Numbered from the stretch's first letter, positions 6,624 to 14,702 are shown. The stretch is 32,905 nucleotides of DNA from JBGVMW01 sp045125095 (GCA_045125095.1 JBGVMW010000328.1:1-32905), one strand, 5' to 3'. The notes: generated from the sequence alone by a model not told the origin. Numbers and translations: made by a program.

Positions 6624-7955
6624 TTATTTTACATATCTTACTGCCTTACATGGTGTACGGTAATTGTAACTTGAAATCTTGATTCCAGTCTTCTTTGTAC
6701 TTGCATGTACTACTTTTCCATTACCAATATATAATGCTACATGGTTAATACGTCCGCCTTTGGAGTAGAACAATAAATCTCCCGGCTTCACATCACTTAC
6801 AGAAATTGTTGTACCACCTACTGCCTGTGAACGGCTATCTCTTGGAATAGAGATACCGCAGTCACGGAATACTGACTGAACAAAACCGGAACAGTCTGTA
6901 CCGTTTGTTAAACTTGTACCACCATAACGATATGGATTACCAACAAACTTTAATGCGTAATTTACAATTTTCTCACGAATTCCGCCAACGCTACTTTCAT
7001 TAGAAGTATCAATCTTTGATGATTTATTACTTTTTGACGTATCTGTTTTGTTTGTAGTTTTTTTCTTTGTTGTACTGCTACTATCGTTGTTCTTTGTTGT
7101 GCTTGTATTGCTTTCTTCTTCATCAGCCTGTCTTGCCGCTGCTTCTGCTTCTAATCTTTCCTGTTCTTCTGCTGCAAGTCTTGCCTGTTCTTCTTCAATT
7201 GATTCTGCCTCAACAAACTCTGTCTTAAGAGTTACATAATCAGCTGATACATAACCTTCCATTTCAGTATCAACGATAATTTTTGCCCAGCCATCCTCTG
7301 TTTCTTCTAACACTTCGTAATCGTCGCCACCTGCCACTAATGTTAAAATAGTAGATTCAAGGTTTGGATTCTCACGAACCTTTAATGTTTCTGTATCAAC
7401 AGTTGCCATTCTTGTACCAACTGTCTTTGCCAATTCAGCAGCTTCATCACCTGTTACTACGAATTCAGCCTTAACATATCCATCTACAGTACCGGATTTA
7501 ATCTTATACCAGTCGCCTTCTTCAGCTAAAACAGTAGCTGCGGAATTGTTATATAACTTTCCAACCACTTCACTCTCTGCATTCGCTTCACTACGAAGGT
7601 TTACATAGTTCGTAACCTGTGCAATTGCGACATTCGCATATTCACCTGTTTCTTCCTGCTGTGTATCTTCTGCAGATGTTGTTTCTGCTTCTGCTGTTGT
7701 AGTCTCAGCAGTTGCTGCATCTACTGTTTCATTACTAAGCTGTGGTGCTGTCTCACCTACTACGGTTGTTTCATACGGCATGACAGTTGCTTCTGTAGAA
7801 GAACCTGTCTCTTCTAAATAATCACTCCATACAACTGAAATACCTGCACATGACATTTCCGAATCCATTACTGCTGCTTCTGCATCCATATTGGAAATGG
7901 AAAACACGCATACACCCATAAATAACGCGAGTAACACTTTCGCTCTGTTCTTCAT
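6624..7955 (-). CDS. Secreted SH3-domain NlpC/P60 cell-wall peptidase
   Basis: A 443-residue secreted protein: Sec signal peptide (MKNRAKVLLALFMGVCVFS..., cleavage likely after DAEA near residue 28), a Thr/Glu-rich stretch, SH3b domain 1 (about 108-170, NYVNLRSEANAESEVVG), SH3b domain 2 (about 180-245, LKVRENPNLESTIL), a low-complexity Glu/Ala then Ser/Thr/Lys linker (about 250-325), and a C-terminal NlpC/P60 domain. The catalytic Cys is C355 in TDCSGF, with His405 in NHVALYIG and His417 in VHAS. Such enzymes cut gamma-D-Glu to diamino-acid bonds in peptidoglycan stem peptides; SH3b domains bind the wall. RBS GGGAGG; a consensus promoter lies at 8039-8067 and a terminator at 6581-6610, so it is monocistronic. 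Confidence 0.94.
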   Translation of the reverse strand: MKNRAKVLLALFMGVCVFSISNMDAEAAVMDSEMSCAGISVVWSDYLEETGSSTEATVMPYETTVVGETAPQLSNETVDAATAETTTAEAETTSAEDTQQEETGEYANVAIAQVTNYVNLRSEANAESEVVGKLYNNSAATVLAEEGDWYKIKSGTVDGYVKAEFVVTGDEAAELAKTVGTRMATVDTETLKVRENPNLESTILTLVAGGDDYEVLEETEDGWAKIIVDTEMEGYVSADYVTLKTEFVEAESIEEEQARLAAEEQERLEAEAAARQADEEESNTSTTKNNDSSSTTKKKTTNKTDTSKSNKSSKIDTSNESSVGGIREKIVNYALKFVGNPYRYGGTSLTNGTDCSGFVQSVFRDCGISIPRDSRSQAVGGTTISVSDVKPGDLLFYSKGGRINHVALYIGNGKVVHASTKKTGIKISSYNYRTPCKAVRYVK

Positions 7956-8038
7956 GATTGTTCCTCCCTAAACATCTTGTCAGTTTGTCTATCACTTTTT
8001 TACAATTATATTACAAATTTATTAAATCAACAAAATGC

Positions 8039-8067
8039 ATTATACCAAAATCTGCTCCTCATGTCAA
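8039..8067 (-). promoter_or_regulatory. Consensus sigma-A promoter of the NlpC/P60 gene
   Basis: On the minus strand TTGACA (8062-8067), a 17-bp spacer and TATAAT (8039-8044) match the vegetative consensus perfectly, with a TG one base before the -10. The leader is about 77 nt. Confidence 0.85.
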
Positions 8068-8104
8068 CCAAACTTTCCTCATTTGTATCATTTCCTACGA
8101 TATT

Positions 8105-9028
8105 TTACACTTTGTTCATATTCTCTGCCAGCCATTGCTGAATGGAATAAATGACATTTGCACCATCAGCAGCGGCTGTAATCACCTGCCTTAGTGCTTT
8201 TGTTCTGATATCGCCTGCTGCATAAATACCCGGGCAGCTTGTCCTACCATCTTCTCCTGCACAGATATAACCTTGCGCATCGCAATCCACAAGATTCGCT
8301 GCAATGCCCGCATTCGGTTCAATGCCCACTGCTATGAATACACCTTGCACGGGAAGAAGGGAGGTTTCTCCGCTTTTTACATTACGAATAGACACATTCT
8401 CTACCATATCCTCTCCCTGTACTGACTCTACCACAGTATCCCAAAGGATTTCAATATTTGGTGTGTTTTTCACCTGCTCGCTGAGCACTGCTGCAGCACG
8501 GAGGGAGTCGCGTCTGTGAATCAGGTAGACTTTACTACATCCTCTCGCAAGATAAAGGGCATCCTCCGCGGCAACATCACTTCCGCCTACAACTGCCACT
8601 GTTTTTCCACGGAAAAATGCTGCATCACAAGTAGCACAGTAGGATACGCCCATACCGGACAATTCTGCTTCTCCCGGCACCCCTAACAAACGATGTTTTG
8701 CACCCATGGCAAGCACCACTGTTTTCGTCTGGTAGGTGTTTTGTTCTGTTATAACTTCTTTATAAGCTCCACAGTCGCGAATCTCTGTCACTTCTTCCTG
8801 TGCAAAGGTTGCTCCCATAGCCTCTGCATGCTGTTTAAACTGCTCTCCCATATCAAAACCATTGATTCCCTTTAATCCCGGGTAATTATCTACTTCATAA
8901 GTGTTTATGATCTGTCCACCACTTGTATATTCTTTTTCAATCACAAGTGTATCTAGCAATGCTCTCTCTGCATAAATTGCAGCTGCCAGTCCTGCCGGAC
9001 CGGAGCCGATTATAATCACATCTAACAT
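8105..9028 (-). CDS. trxB: Thioredoxin reductase-like FAD/NADPH flavoprotein
   Basis: A 307-residue pyridine-nucleotide disulphide oxidoreductase. The FAD loop is IIGSGPAGLAAA (6-17), the redox-active CATC is at 131-134, the NADPH loop GGSDVAAEDA begins at 148 with HRRD at 171-174, and the C-terminal FAD motif is PGIYAAGDIR. It would reduce thioredoxin or a related dithiol protein. The residue after CATCD is Ala rather than the usual Gly, so it may serve a thioredoxin-like partner other than canonical Trx; no trxA is nearby. The ATG at 9028 has AGGAAGG six bases upstream and the family N-terminus; the frame to 9049 adds seven residues. Confidence 0.88.
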   Translation of the reverse strand: MLDVIIIGSGPAGLAAAIYAERALLDTLVIEKEYTSGGQIINTYEVDNYPGLKGINGFDMGEQFKQHAEAMGATFAQEEVTEIRDCGAYKEVITEQNTYQTKTVVLAMGAKHRLLGVPGEAELSGMGVSYCATCDAAFFRGKTVAVVGGSDVAAEDALYLARGCSKVYLIHRRDSLRAAAVLSEQVKNTPNIEILWDTVVESVQGEDMVENVSIRNVKSGETSLLPVQGVFIAVGIEPNAGIAANLVDCDAQGYICAGEDGRTSCPGIYAAGDIRTKALRQVITAAADGANVIYSIQQWLAENMNKV

Positions 9029-9073
9029 AGTCTGCCTTCCTGCCTCCATATCATTTTCACCATATCATGACGA

Positions 9074-9096
9074 GCACAATGAAGAATTCATTGTGC
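9074..9096 (-). promoter_or_regulatory. Hairpin in the trxB leader
   Basis: A perfect 9-bp inverted repeat GCACAATGA / TCATTGTGC with a 5-base loop lies between the predicted start of transcription (about 9120) and the trxB start. There is no T-run. It could be an operator or an mRNA stabiliser. Confidence 0.4.
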
Positions 9097-9126
9097 GCAT
9101 GTAGAGTAACGTATTTCCAAGTTCTT

Positions 9127-9155
9127 ATCATAGCAGATTGTTCCTATTCTTACAA
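9127..9155 (-). promoter_or_regulatory. Predicted trxB promoter
   Basis: Minus strand TTGTAA (9150-9155), 17-bp spacer, TATGAT (9127-9132). Transcription would start near 9120, giving a leader of about 90 nt that contains the 9074-9096 hairpin. The rest of the 300-bp gap to the XRE gene is AT-rich, with a short GTAGA/TCTAC stem at 9281-9294. Confidence 0.55.
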
Positions 9156-9328
9156 GTTTTATACAAATGAGTTTCTTCATTTTTGCATCCAAGATGCTAC
9201 AAGAATGCTGTCGTTTTTTAATTCTTTATTTTGAAAATACTATTCAGACATGTGAAAAAATTTATGAATCTTTTTGAAAGTAGATTTTTCTACCAGAATT
9301 TTTATGTCAGACATGCCATTTTTATGCC

Positions 9329-9685
9329 TTACATATTTGAATTATCTTTTTCATTCAATATCATTTTTTTTACAGAACGTAAATACTCAAGAATATAAGG
9401 ATAACATTTTGGGGGCATTGTATTGAGTTCAGAAATAATCATTTCACTTTCTTCTGTACTCTGACCGGAATGCCCAAACAAAATATAATCTGCTGAAATC
9501 TCATGTATACGACAAAGATTCTGTAAATTCTCTACAGATAAGCTCTTCTTTCCCGTCTCCACTTCCGAAAGAAAATTAACAGAAATATTAATGCTCTCCG
9601 AGAACTCTGCTTGCGTTAATCCCTTAGCTTTTCGCAATAAACGTATTCGTTCCCCTATTTGTAATTTATTCTGGGATATTACCAT
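9329..9685 (-). CDS. XRE-family helix-turn-helix regulator
   Basis: A 118-residue DNA-binding protein. An N-terminal XRE HTH (about 10-68) reads IGERIRLLRKAKGLTQAEFSE, then NISVNFLSEVETGKKS and LCRIHEISADYILFG, the classic Cro/C1/SinR pattern. The C-terminal 45 residues (SEMIISELNTMPPKCYPYIL...) probably form a helical dimerisation tail. GAGGTG precedes the ATG. A perfect palindrome in its own leader (9765-9777) recurs upstream of the two genes that follow, suggesting autoregulation and control of the neighbouring surface genes. The ligand or signal is unknown. Confidence 0.88.
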   Translation of the reverse strand: MVISQNKLQIGERIRLLRKAKGLTQAEFSESINISVNFLSEVETGKKSLSVENLQNLCRIHEISADYILFGHSGQSTEESEMIISELNTMPPKCYPYILEYLRSVKKMILNEKDNSNM

Positions 9686-9764
9686 ATATTATCACCTCGA
9701 TAAAATTATAATCGTCCAGCCCACGAATAAGAATATTTCATAGATGTAGGAATTCAATTCTCTT

Positions 9765-9777
9765 TCGCTATTAGCGA
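9765..9777. promoter_or_regulatory. Candidate XRE operator upstream of its own gene
   Basis: The sequence TCGCTATTAGCGA is a perfect 13-bp palindrome, one position short of the full TTCGCT-N3-AGCGAA pattern. Its centre is about 20 bases downstream of the predicted transcription start of the XRE gene, a position suited to repression. Related sites occur at 11661-11675 and 11815-11829. Confidence 0.55.
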
Positions 9778-9797
9778 TTATTCTTTTTATTTCACAC

Positions 9798-9826
9798 ACT
9801 ATAATTAATATTTTAGTATATCCCAA
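9798..9826 (-). promoter_or_regulatory. Predicted promoter of the XRE gene
   Basis: Minus strand TTGGGA (9821-9826), 17-bp spacer, TATAGT (9798-9803), giving a start near 9791. The -35 is weak. Confidence 0.45.
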
Positions 9827-9874
9827 ATGTATTTTTTTAAATCAAGGTTAGTTATGATAGTTCTTTTTAAGAAC

Positions 9875-9915
9875 AAAGCCCCACATCAATTTATTGTGAA
9901 TTGATGTGGGGCTTT
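9875..9915 (-). terminator. Terminator of the repeat surface-protein gene
   Basis: A 17-bp perfect stem, AAAGCCCCACATCAATT / AATTGATGTGGGGCTTT, with a 7-base loop lies about 30 bases beyond the stop of the surface-protein gene. The T-runs are short on either side. Confidence 0.7.
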
Positions 9916-9945
9916 TGATGCGTTATTCAAAAATAGAATTGTTAA

Positions 9946-11481
9946 CTACAGTTTTTTTGTAGTCATTACAAAGTTACCACCCTTTGATGTTGTGAAAGTG
10001 ATAGTTCCCTTCTTAGACACTTTATATGGAGTCTTAGATACTAAAGATAATTTTCCAGTCTTGGAATTGTAATAGTATACATATACCTTACTTCCTGTCT
10101 TAACACCCTTGATTCCCTTGGCATTTAATGTTACCTGAACACTTGCTTTTAAATTCTTATTATCAGAGAAAGATACAACCTGTGCCTTGTTAGTAGCTAC
10201 CTTACTCTTCTTTAATGCATTTGTTACATTGGTTTTTACTTTGCCTGTAGTGCTACTTACACTGCTAACATCCAAACCTAAATTCAGCTTACCATTTAAT
10301 TTGGCAGCAGACTTTGCAGTTACTTTTACAGTATAATTATCACCATTTGGATTCTTTACTGTAACGTTTACTGCTTTTTTGCTCTTGGCAATGCTGCTCA
10401 CTGCATTTTTATCCAATGTTACATCATCAATGACAGCCTTCTTATTCTTTGGAACAGATACGGTCAAATTGATTGTCTTTGCTTTTTTGCTTGAAACTGC
10501 ACTGGCAATTGTACTCTTACTTACTACGACGTCAACAGTTGTTTTGTTCCCATCTGTTACAGAATTTAACAATGTACTACTAACAGAAACAGAAACATTT
10601 GCTGTTGTTTTCTTAACAGTAGCTTTTGTTGTTGTCGTTGTAATAGTTGCTGTACTGCTTGTTACTTTACCCTTCTTGTTTACTTTAACCGTCTTTGTAG
10701 CTTTTGCTTTACAATCACTGGTCTGAATGGTAGATGTTTCTGTGCTGCTTCCGTCCTTTTTCTTTGTTACGGTTGTTGTTTCCTTTGTTGTTACAGACTT
10801 TCCTTTTGCTGTTGTAGCAGTTGTCACTGTCTCTACCTTAGTCTTGGTAGCACTTATTTGTGTTGTCTTTGTCTCTGTTACTGTCTTTGAACCATCCTTC
10901 TTTTCCTCTGTAACAGATACTGTTCCATCTGCTTTTGTTTCTGTTGTAACAACAGTGCCATCTGCTTTTGTCTCAACGACTGGAGTTGCTACATCTGGTG
11001 TTGGCTCTACCGGTGCCGGTGTTGGAACTACCGGTGCTGGTGTCGGAACTACCGGTACTGGTGTCGGGTCTACCGGTGCCGGTGTCGGATCTACTGGTGC
11101 CGGTGTTGGATCTACCGGTGCCGGTGTTGGATCTACCGGTGCCGGTGTTGGATCTACCGGTGCCGGTGTTGGATCTACTGGTGCCGGTGTTGGGTCTACC
11201 GGTGCCGGTGTTGGGTCTACCGGTGCCGGTTCCGTAGTATCCTGTGTTCCGCCTGTGGTATCCTGTGTTCCGCTAGTCGTATCTTTCGTTCCACCTGTGG
11301 TATCCTGTGTTCCACCTGTGGTATCCTGTGTTCCACCTGTTGAACTACCGTTCTGAATAGTTGCTGACTGCTCAACTGTGCTAACAGCTCCCTCATTTGC
11401 CATAACTGCCATTGGAGACACCTGTGAAATGACAAGACACACCGTCAAACCTAATGCAATTTCCTGTAATTTTTTCTTCAT
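9946..11481 (-). CDS. Secreted Pro/Thr-rich repeat protein
   Basis: A 511-residue exported protein of unknown function. It has a Sec signal peptide (lysines, hydrophobic core, cleavage probably after AVMA near 29), five GGTQDTT-type heptads (about residues 49-82), eleven PAPVDPTP-type heptads (about 84-160), then a Thr/Lys-rich region with TKADGTV and TVTETKTT repeats, and a C-terminal beta-rich lysine-rich domain (about 300-511) with a final KKGTITFTTSKGGNFVMT strand. There is no LPXTG motif or C-terminal membrane helix, so it is either free or held by charge. The Pro/Thr arrays look like a wall-spanning stalk. It has its own promoter (11625-11653), a candidate XRE operator and a terminator. 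Confidence 0.85.
   Translation of the reverse strand: MKKKLQEIALGLTVCLVISQVSPMAVMANEGAVSTVEQSATIQNGSSTGGTQDTTGGTQDTTGGTKDTTSGTQDTTGGTQDTTEPAPVDPTPAPVDPTPAPVDPTPAPVDPTPAPVDPTPAPVDPTPAPVDPTPAPVDPTPVPVVPTPAPVVPTPAPVEPTPDVATPVVETKADGTVVTTETKADGTVSVTEEKKDGSKTVTETKTTQISATKTKVETVTTATTAKGKSVTTKETTTVTKKKDGSSTETSTIQTSDCKAKATKTVKVNKKGKVTSSTATITTTTTKATVKKTTANVSVSVSSTLLNSVTDGNKTTVDVVVSKSTIASAVSSKKAKTINLTVSVPKNKKAVIDDVTLDKNAVSSIAKSKKAVNVTVKNPNGDNYTVKVTAKSAAKLNGKLNLGLDVSSVSSTTGKVKTNVTNALKKSKVATNKAQVVSFSDNKNLKASVQVTLNAKGIKGVKTGSKVYVYYYNSKTGKLSLVSKTPYKVSKKGTITFTTSKGGNFVMTTKKL
11003..11233. repeat. Eleven tandem 21-bp repeats (PAPVDPTP coding)
   Basis: Eleven head-to-tail 21-bp units of the form GGATCTACCGGTGCCGGTGTT, read here on the plus strand, encode one heptad each. 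Eight units encode D, two V and one E before the PTP. Four to five central units are identical, indicating recent expansion. Unit length is a multiple of three, so copy-number change keeps the frame. Confidence 0.9.
11234..11338. repeat. Five tandem 21-bp repeats (GGTQDTT coding)
   Basis: Five 21-bp units, with consensus around GGTATCCTGTGTTCCACCT on the plus strand, encode GGTQDTT with K and S variants. They directly abut the other 21-bp array but have an unrelated sequence. Confidence 0.85.
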
Positions 11482-11624
11482 ATACTTCCGCCCTTTCTCT
11501 TTTTGGACATCTCTCTGTCCATTTTGTTCTCTTGCAAAACATACAGTCTTATTGTGAAACCTCCTTCAACTGTCACAAACTGTATTTTTACATTTACTTT
11601 CGTTTATCTTTAAACGATGGATTA

Positions 11625-11653
11625 ATTATACAACTATGATTATATTTTTTCAA
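11625..11653 (-). promoter_or_regulatory. Predicted promoter of the surface-protein gene
   Basis: Minus strand TTGAAA (11648-11653), 17-bp spacer, TATAAT (11625-11630). The start is near 11618, with a 137-nt leader that carries a CGTTTA/TAAACG-type stem and a GGACA/TGTCC stem. Confidence 0.7.
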
Positions 11654-11660
11654 CTATTTT

Positions 11661-11675
11661 TTCTCTCTTAGCGAA
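11661..11675. promoter_or_regulatory. Candidate XRE operator, surface-protein promoter
   Basis: TTCTCTCTTAGCGAA matches the palindrome TTCGCT-N3-AGCGAA with one mismatch. It lies just upstream of the -35 box, centred near -50 from the predicted start. That position is compatible with activation, or with weak repression. Confidence 0.5.
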
Positions 11676-11773
11676 CTTTTTCATAAATTTTACTTTTCTT
11701 TACACTTACCATTTTCTTCATGATTGTGTAGTTACTTCCATGCAAAATAGCTGTTTATCAAGAAAATTAAATA

Positions 11774-11802
11774 TTGTCAAATAAAAAAAACTTATATATA
11801 AT
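11774..11802 (+). promoter_or_regulatory. Predicted promoter of the glycosyltransferase-like gene
   Basis: TTGTCA (11774-11779), 17-bp spacer, TATAAT (11797-11802). The start is near 11809. It diverges from the surface-protein promoter across the 420-bp gap 11482-11901. Confidence 0.75.
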
Positions 11803-11814
11803 ATGATTTGTTTT

Positions 11815-11829
11815 TTCGCTTTGAGCGAA
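11815..11829. promoter_or_regulatory. Candidate XRE operator in the glycosyltransferase leader
   Basis: TTCGCTTTGAGCGAA is a perfect 15-bp palindrome with a 3-base centre, about 13 bases downstream of the predicted transcription start. It matches the site in the XRE gene's own leader at all arm positions but one. Confidence 0.55.
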
Positions 11830-11901
11830 TTATTGACCTATTTTTTCTTTACAAAAATGAATTTAATTAACTTTTTAACACAATAAAGGAGGAGCTCTGA
11901 T

Positions 11902-13803
11902 TTGAAGCAAAAAACTTGGTATTATGCTATTTTTATACTTTTATCCGCCATACTATTATGTCTGTATCTATGGAATCTTAGTAAATATAACCAGCCGGCT
12001 GTACTCTCTGATGAATATGGCTATTGGAGCATTGCTGCATTATTTTCCGGATACAACTGGAGCGGATTGATTACTTCCATGTCCTACTATTCATTTGGAT
12101 ATTCACTACTCCTAACTCCCTTTGTTAATTTTATATCCAACATGGTAACTGCCTATCAGCTTGCTGTGCTTCTCAATGCCATATTTGGTTTTTTATCTTT
12201 TCTATTGCTCAACCAGCTACTGCAAACACTTGACAAAAAGAAACATAATCTATGGATAGTATTTGCCAGCTTTGCTGCCATGTGCTATCCCTGTGTACAA
12301 GTCTATACAAAAGTAGCATGGTCTGAGACGCTCATTCTAACCTTGTATCTGCTACTTTCCTACCTTGTATTAAGACAGATAAAAAAACCTTCTTACCTTA
12401 AGACACTTGGGATAGGTCTGGTTCTTTGTTACCTTTTCTGGGTTCATCAGCGAACACTGGTCATTCTCCTTGCGGTCTTTGCTGTTTATTTTTATGTTCT
12501 TTTAAAAAATCAAACGTACGTTAGACATATTATATTGCTAGGTTGTGTAACAGTTCTTGGATTTTGTGCGAATGAAATAATCAAGGGGTTCTTAATGAAG
12601 CAGCTGTGGCACCAGTCTACCCACGCCTATGACAATGATTTTGCCGGGCAAATAGACAAATTAATACAATTTTTGACTACTGACACTGTTCTTTGGCTCA
12701 TTGCAGGAAGTATATTACTTCTTATCCTCACCAGGTTCTTTCACAAACTGTATTCTGCCTTTCCAAAGAATAGGCAAATGACTGTTTTATATGCTCTAGG
12801 CATATTCCTACTGCTTTTCAGCATTACTTCTGTATGTGTCGCAAAAAATATGTATTATAACAACCATCCTATTTTTGCCATTGGTGAAATGAATGGCATA
12901 AGTCGCTTGTTGCTTGGTATTATGGGAAAAATTTTTTATATGTTGTCCTCAAGTTATTTTCTGGCAGCATGGGGGATTGGGTATCTTATACATTTGTTTT
13001 TACACAAGGCAGCACAGGAGGAAAAAGTAATTGCCCTGTTTTTTATTCTTTCTATTGGTGGAAGCTTTCTGTTAAATGTATTTTCTAATTATCAATGCGC
13101 CAGAGCTGATAGCGTGTTATACGGAAGGTACTCTGAATATACGCTCATCCCTGTGATTGCGTTGGGAGTTTTGTACTTTATCCATATAGAAAAAAGAAGC
13201 ATGGCAACACTCTTTCTTGCCTCTTTCTATTGTCTGTCCGGTCTTTGCACAGCAATGGGAATCAGCAAACTTGGTCTTTCTGGTTCCAACAATCTAATTA
13301 ATACTACAGGACTGCCGGAACTATATACTGCTACGGATTTTCAAAGCATATATAATGCCGGTACTACTGTTCTTTTTGTATATGGTGCATTTTTAATTTT
13401 ACTCTACTATATACATTGTAAAAAAAAGTGTGTGCTGATTATCATTGGTTCTCTTAGTATCTTATGGTCTGTCAACGCAAGAACAACAGAGAACGTGTAT
13501 TTATTATGCAAGCAGAGCCTGCAAAAACAATACAGTGAACCTGTCATTGCATACTTAGAAAACCATGATCGAAAAAATATCTATTATGTTTTAACCGGAA
13601 ATGTAAAAGATATGTGGGCATATGGTATGCAATTTTCTACAAAGAACAGTATGTGGAATTATGTAGAATTGGAAGCTCTAGCAAATGTATCTGGTGATGC
13701 TTATATTGTGACAATTGTTTCCAGTAAGGAAGCAACAACTTTAGAGCAACAGTATGAGAATATTTTGAAAACGGAATTCTATACTATGTATTATCTGCCT
13801 TAA
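11902..13803 (+). CDS. Polytopic membrane glycosyltransferase-like protein (GT-C type)
   Basis: A 633-residue integral membrane protein with roughly 11-13 predicted helices and a final soluble domain of about 90 residues. The N-terminus has one helix followed by an acidic SDEYGYW segment near residue 36. GT-C enzymes that use polyprenyl-phosphate sugars (ArnT/PMT type) place catalytic acidic residues in the same first external loop. It probably transfers a sugar to a surface polymer or protein, but no subfamily can be named. The start is a TTG with a strong AAAGGAGG nine bases upstream; no ATG is available nearby. It has its own promoter and a candidate XRE operator, so it may be co-regulated with the divergent repeat protein, possibly its substrate. 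Confidence 0.7.
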   Translation: MKQKTWYYAIFILLSAILLCLYLWNLSKYNQPAVLSDEYGYWSIAALFSGYNWSGLITSMSYYSFGYSLLLTPFVNFISNMVTAYQLAVLLNAIFGFLSFLLLNQLLQTLDKKKHNLWIVFASFAAMCYPCVQVYTKVAWSETLILTLYLLLSYLVLRQIKKPSYLKTLGIGLVLCYLFWVHQRTLVILLAVFAVYFYVLLKNQTYVRHIILLGCVTVLGFCANEIIKGFLMKQLWHQSTHAYDNDFAGQIDKLIQFLTTDTVLWLIAGSILLLILTRFFHKLYSAFPKNRQMTVLYALGIFLLLFSITSVCVAKNMYYNNHPIFAIGEMNGISRLLLGIMGKIFYMLSSSYFLAAWGIGYLIHLFLHKAAQEEKVIALFFILSIGGSFLLNVFSNYQCARADSVLYGRYSEYTLIPVIALGVLYFIHIEKRSMATLFLASFYCLSGLCTAMGISKLGLSGSNNLINTTGLPELYTATDFQSIYNAGTTVLFVYGAFLILLYYIHCKKKCVLIIIGSLSILWSVNARTTENVYLLCKQSLQKQYSEPVIAYLENHDRKNIYYVLTGNVKDMWAYGMQFSTKNSMWNYVELEALANVSGDAYIVTIVSSKEATTLEQQYENILKTEFYTMYYLP

Positions 13804-13832
13804 CCATTCTCCAAAATAATGAACCCATTGCA

Positions 13833-13861
13833 TTGAAAATCTCTCCTTATGGTTATATAAT
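13833..13861 (+). promoter_or_regulatory. Predicted promoter of the SDR gene
   Basis: TTGAAA (13833-13838), 17-bp spacer, TATAAT (13856-13861). Transcription would begin at about 13868, at the left edge of the TA-flanked mini-element. Confidence 0.6.
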
Positions 13862-13866
13862 AAATA

Positions 13867-13901
13867 GGCATTTGCGGATGACCTTCATTTTCGCAAATGC
13901 C
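13867..13901. mobile_element. 35-bp TA-flanked mini-element (copy A)
   Basis: GGCATTTGCG (13867-13876) and CGCAAATGCC (13892-13901) are perfect inverted repeats, flanked by TA on both sides (13865-13866, 13902-13903), as in Tc1/mariner-IS630 type insertions. The reverse complement aligns nearly end to end with the left end of the larger copy at 32679. It would form a hairpin at the extreme 5' end of the SDR mRNA. Confidence 0.6.
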
Positions 13902-13959
13902 TAATATAATAAATCTGTTGCATATAAACCATCACATATAAACATAATGAGGTAGTATT

Positions 13960-14691
13960 TTGAGTAAACATGTTGTAATCACCGGTGCGTCTCGTGGCAT
14001 TGGGCGCGCCATTGCCATAAAATATGCCCAAATGGGACATGATCTGTTTTTAATTTGCCAAAAAAATAAGGAACTACTCAATGAACTTTGCAAGGAACTT
14101 ACGGAGCGCTATCACATTTCCTGCTTCGCAGGATGTGCTGATGTAGGGAATCCCGATGAGGTGCAAGCTATATTCCGTGAGGTGCAGACAACCCTTGGTT
14201 CTGTAGATATTCTGGTGAACAATGCCGGCATTTCCCACATTGGACTTCTTTCTGATATGACTGTGGAGGAATGGCATCGTGTGATAAACACGAATCTAAG
14301 TTCTGTCTTTTACTGTTGCCATGAAGTAATCCCTTCTATGGTTGCCAAGAAAAACGGACAAATTGTAACTATTTCTTCTGTCTGGGGAACTGTAGGTGCT
14401 TCCTGTGAAGTTGCCTATTCTGCTTCAAAAGGCGGTATCAACAGCTTCACAAAAGCGCTGGCAAAGGAGCTGGCTCCTTCTAATGTACAGGTCAATGCCA
14501 TTGCCTGCGGCGCCATTGATACAGAAATGAACCAGTTTCTGGATGAAGCAGACCGACAGGCGTTGATTGATGAAATTCCTGCCTGCCGGATGGGAGACCC
14601 TGCGGAAGTTGGAGCACTGGTGTACTCCATTACAGAAGGGCCTTCCTATCTGACCGGACAAGTCATTACACTGGATGGGGGATGGATATAA
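13960..14691 (+). CDS. Short-chain dehydrogenase/reductase (FabG-like)
   Basis: A 243-residue classical SDR. The cofactor loop is GASRGIG at 9-15, NNAG at 87-90, and the catalytic Ser140-Tyr153-Lys157 (TISS, YSASK) with N111 in the VINTNL region. The C-terminal YLTGQVITLDGGWI is typical of 3-oxoacyl-ACP reductases. It may be a second FabG or act on another ketone; it is not in a fatty-acid cluster. The start is TTG with GAGG seven bases upstream; the N-terminus MSKHVVITGASRG fits the family. The stop is 11 bases from the convergent response regulator stop, with no terminator between. Confidence 0.85.
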   Translation: MSKHVVITGASRGIGRAIAIKYAQMGHDLFLICQKNKELLNELCKELTERYHISCFAGCADVGNPDEVQAIFREVQTTLGSVDILVNNAGISHIGLLSDMTVEEWHRVINTNLSSVFYCCHEVIPSMVAKKNGQIVTISSVWGTVGASCEVAYSASKGGINSFTKALAKELAPSNVQVNAIACGAIDTEMNQFLDEADRQALIDEIPACRMGDPAEVGALVYSITEGPSYLTGQVITLDGGWI

Positions 14692-14702
14692 AATCTTTCC
14701 CT

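Noticed and set aside
9236..9252. ACTATTCAG resembling the IS66-type end
   Set aside because: Only nine bases match, and there is no paired end or duplication.
11003..11338. Regular repeats that could be read as a CRISPR array
   Set aside because: Units are 21 bp with no spacers and encode in-frame heptads of a secreted protein.
10727..11356. Long plus-strand open frame of 209 codons with V/G/T repeats
   Set aside because: It is the antisense of the 21-bp arrays in the surface-protein gene; repeats of 3n length keep all frames open. There is no ribosome site.
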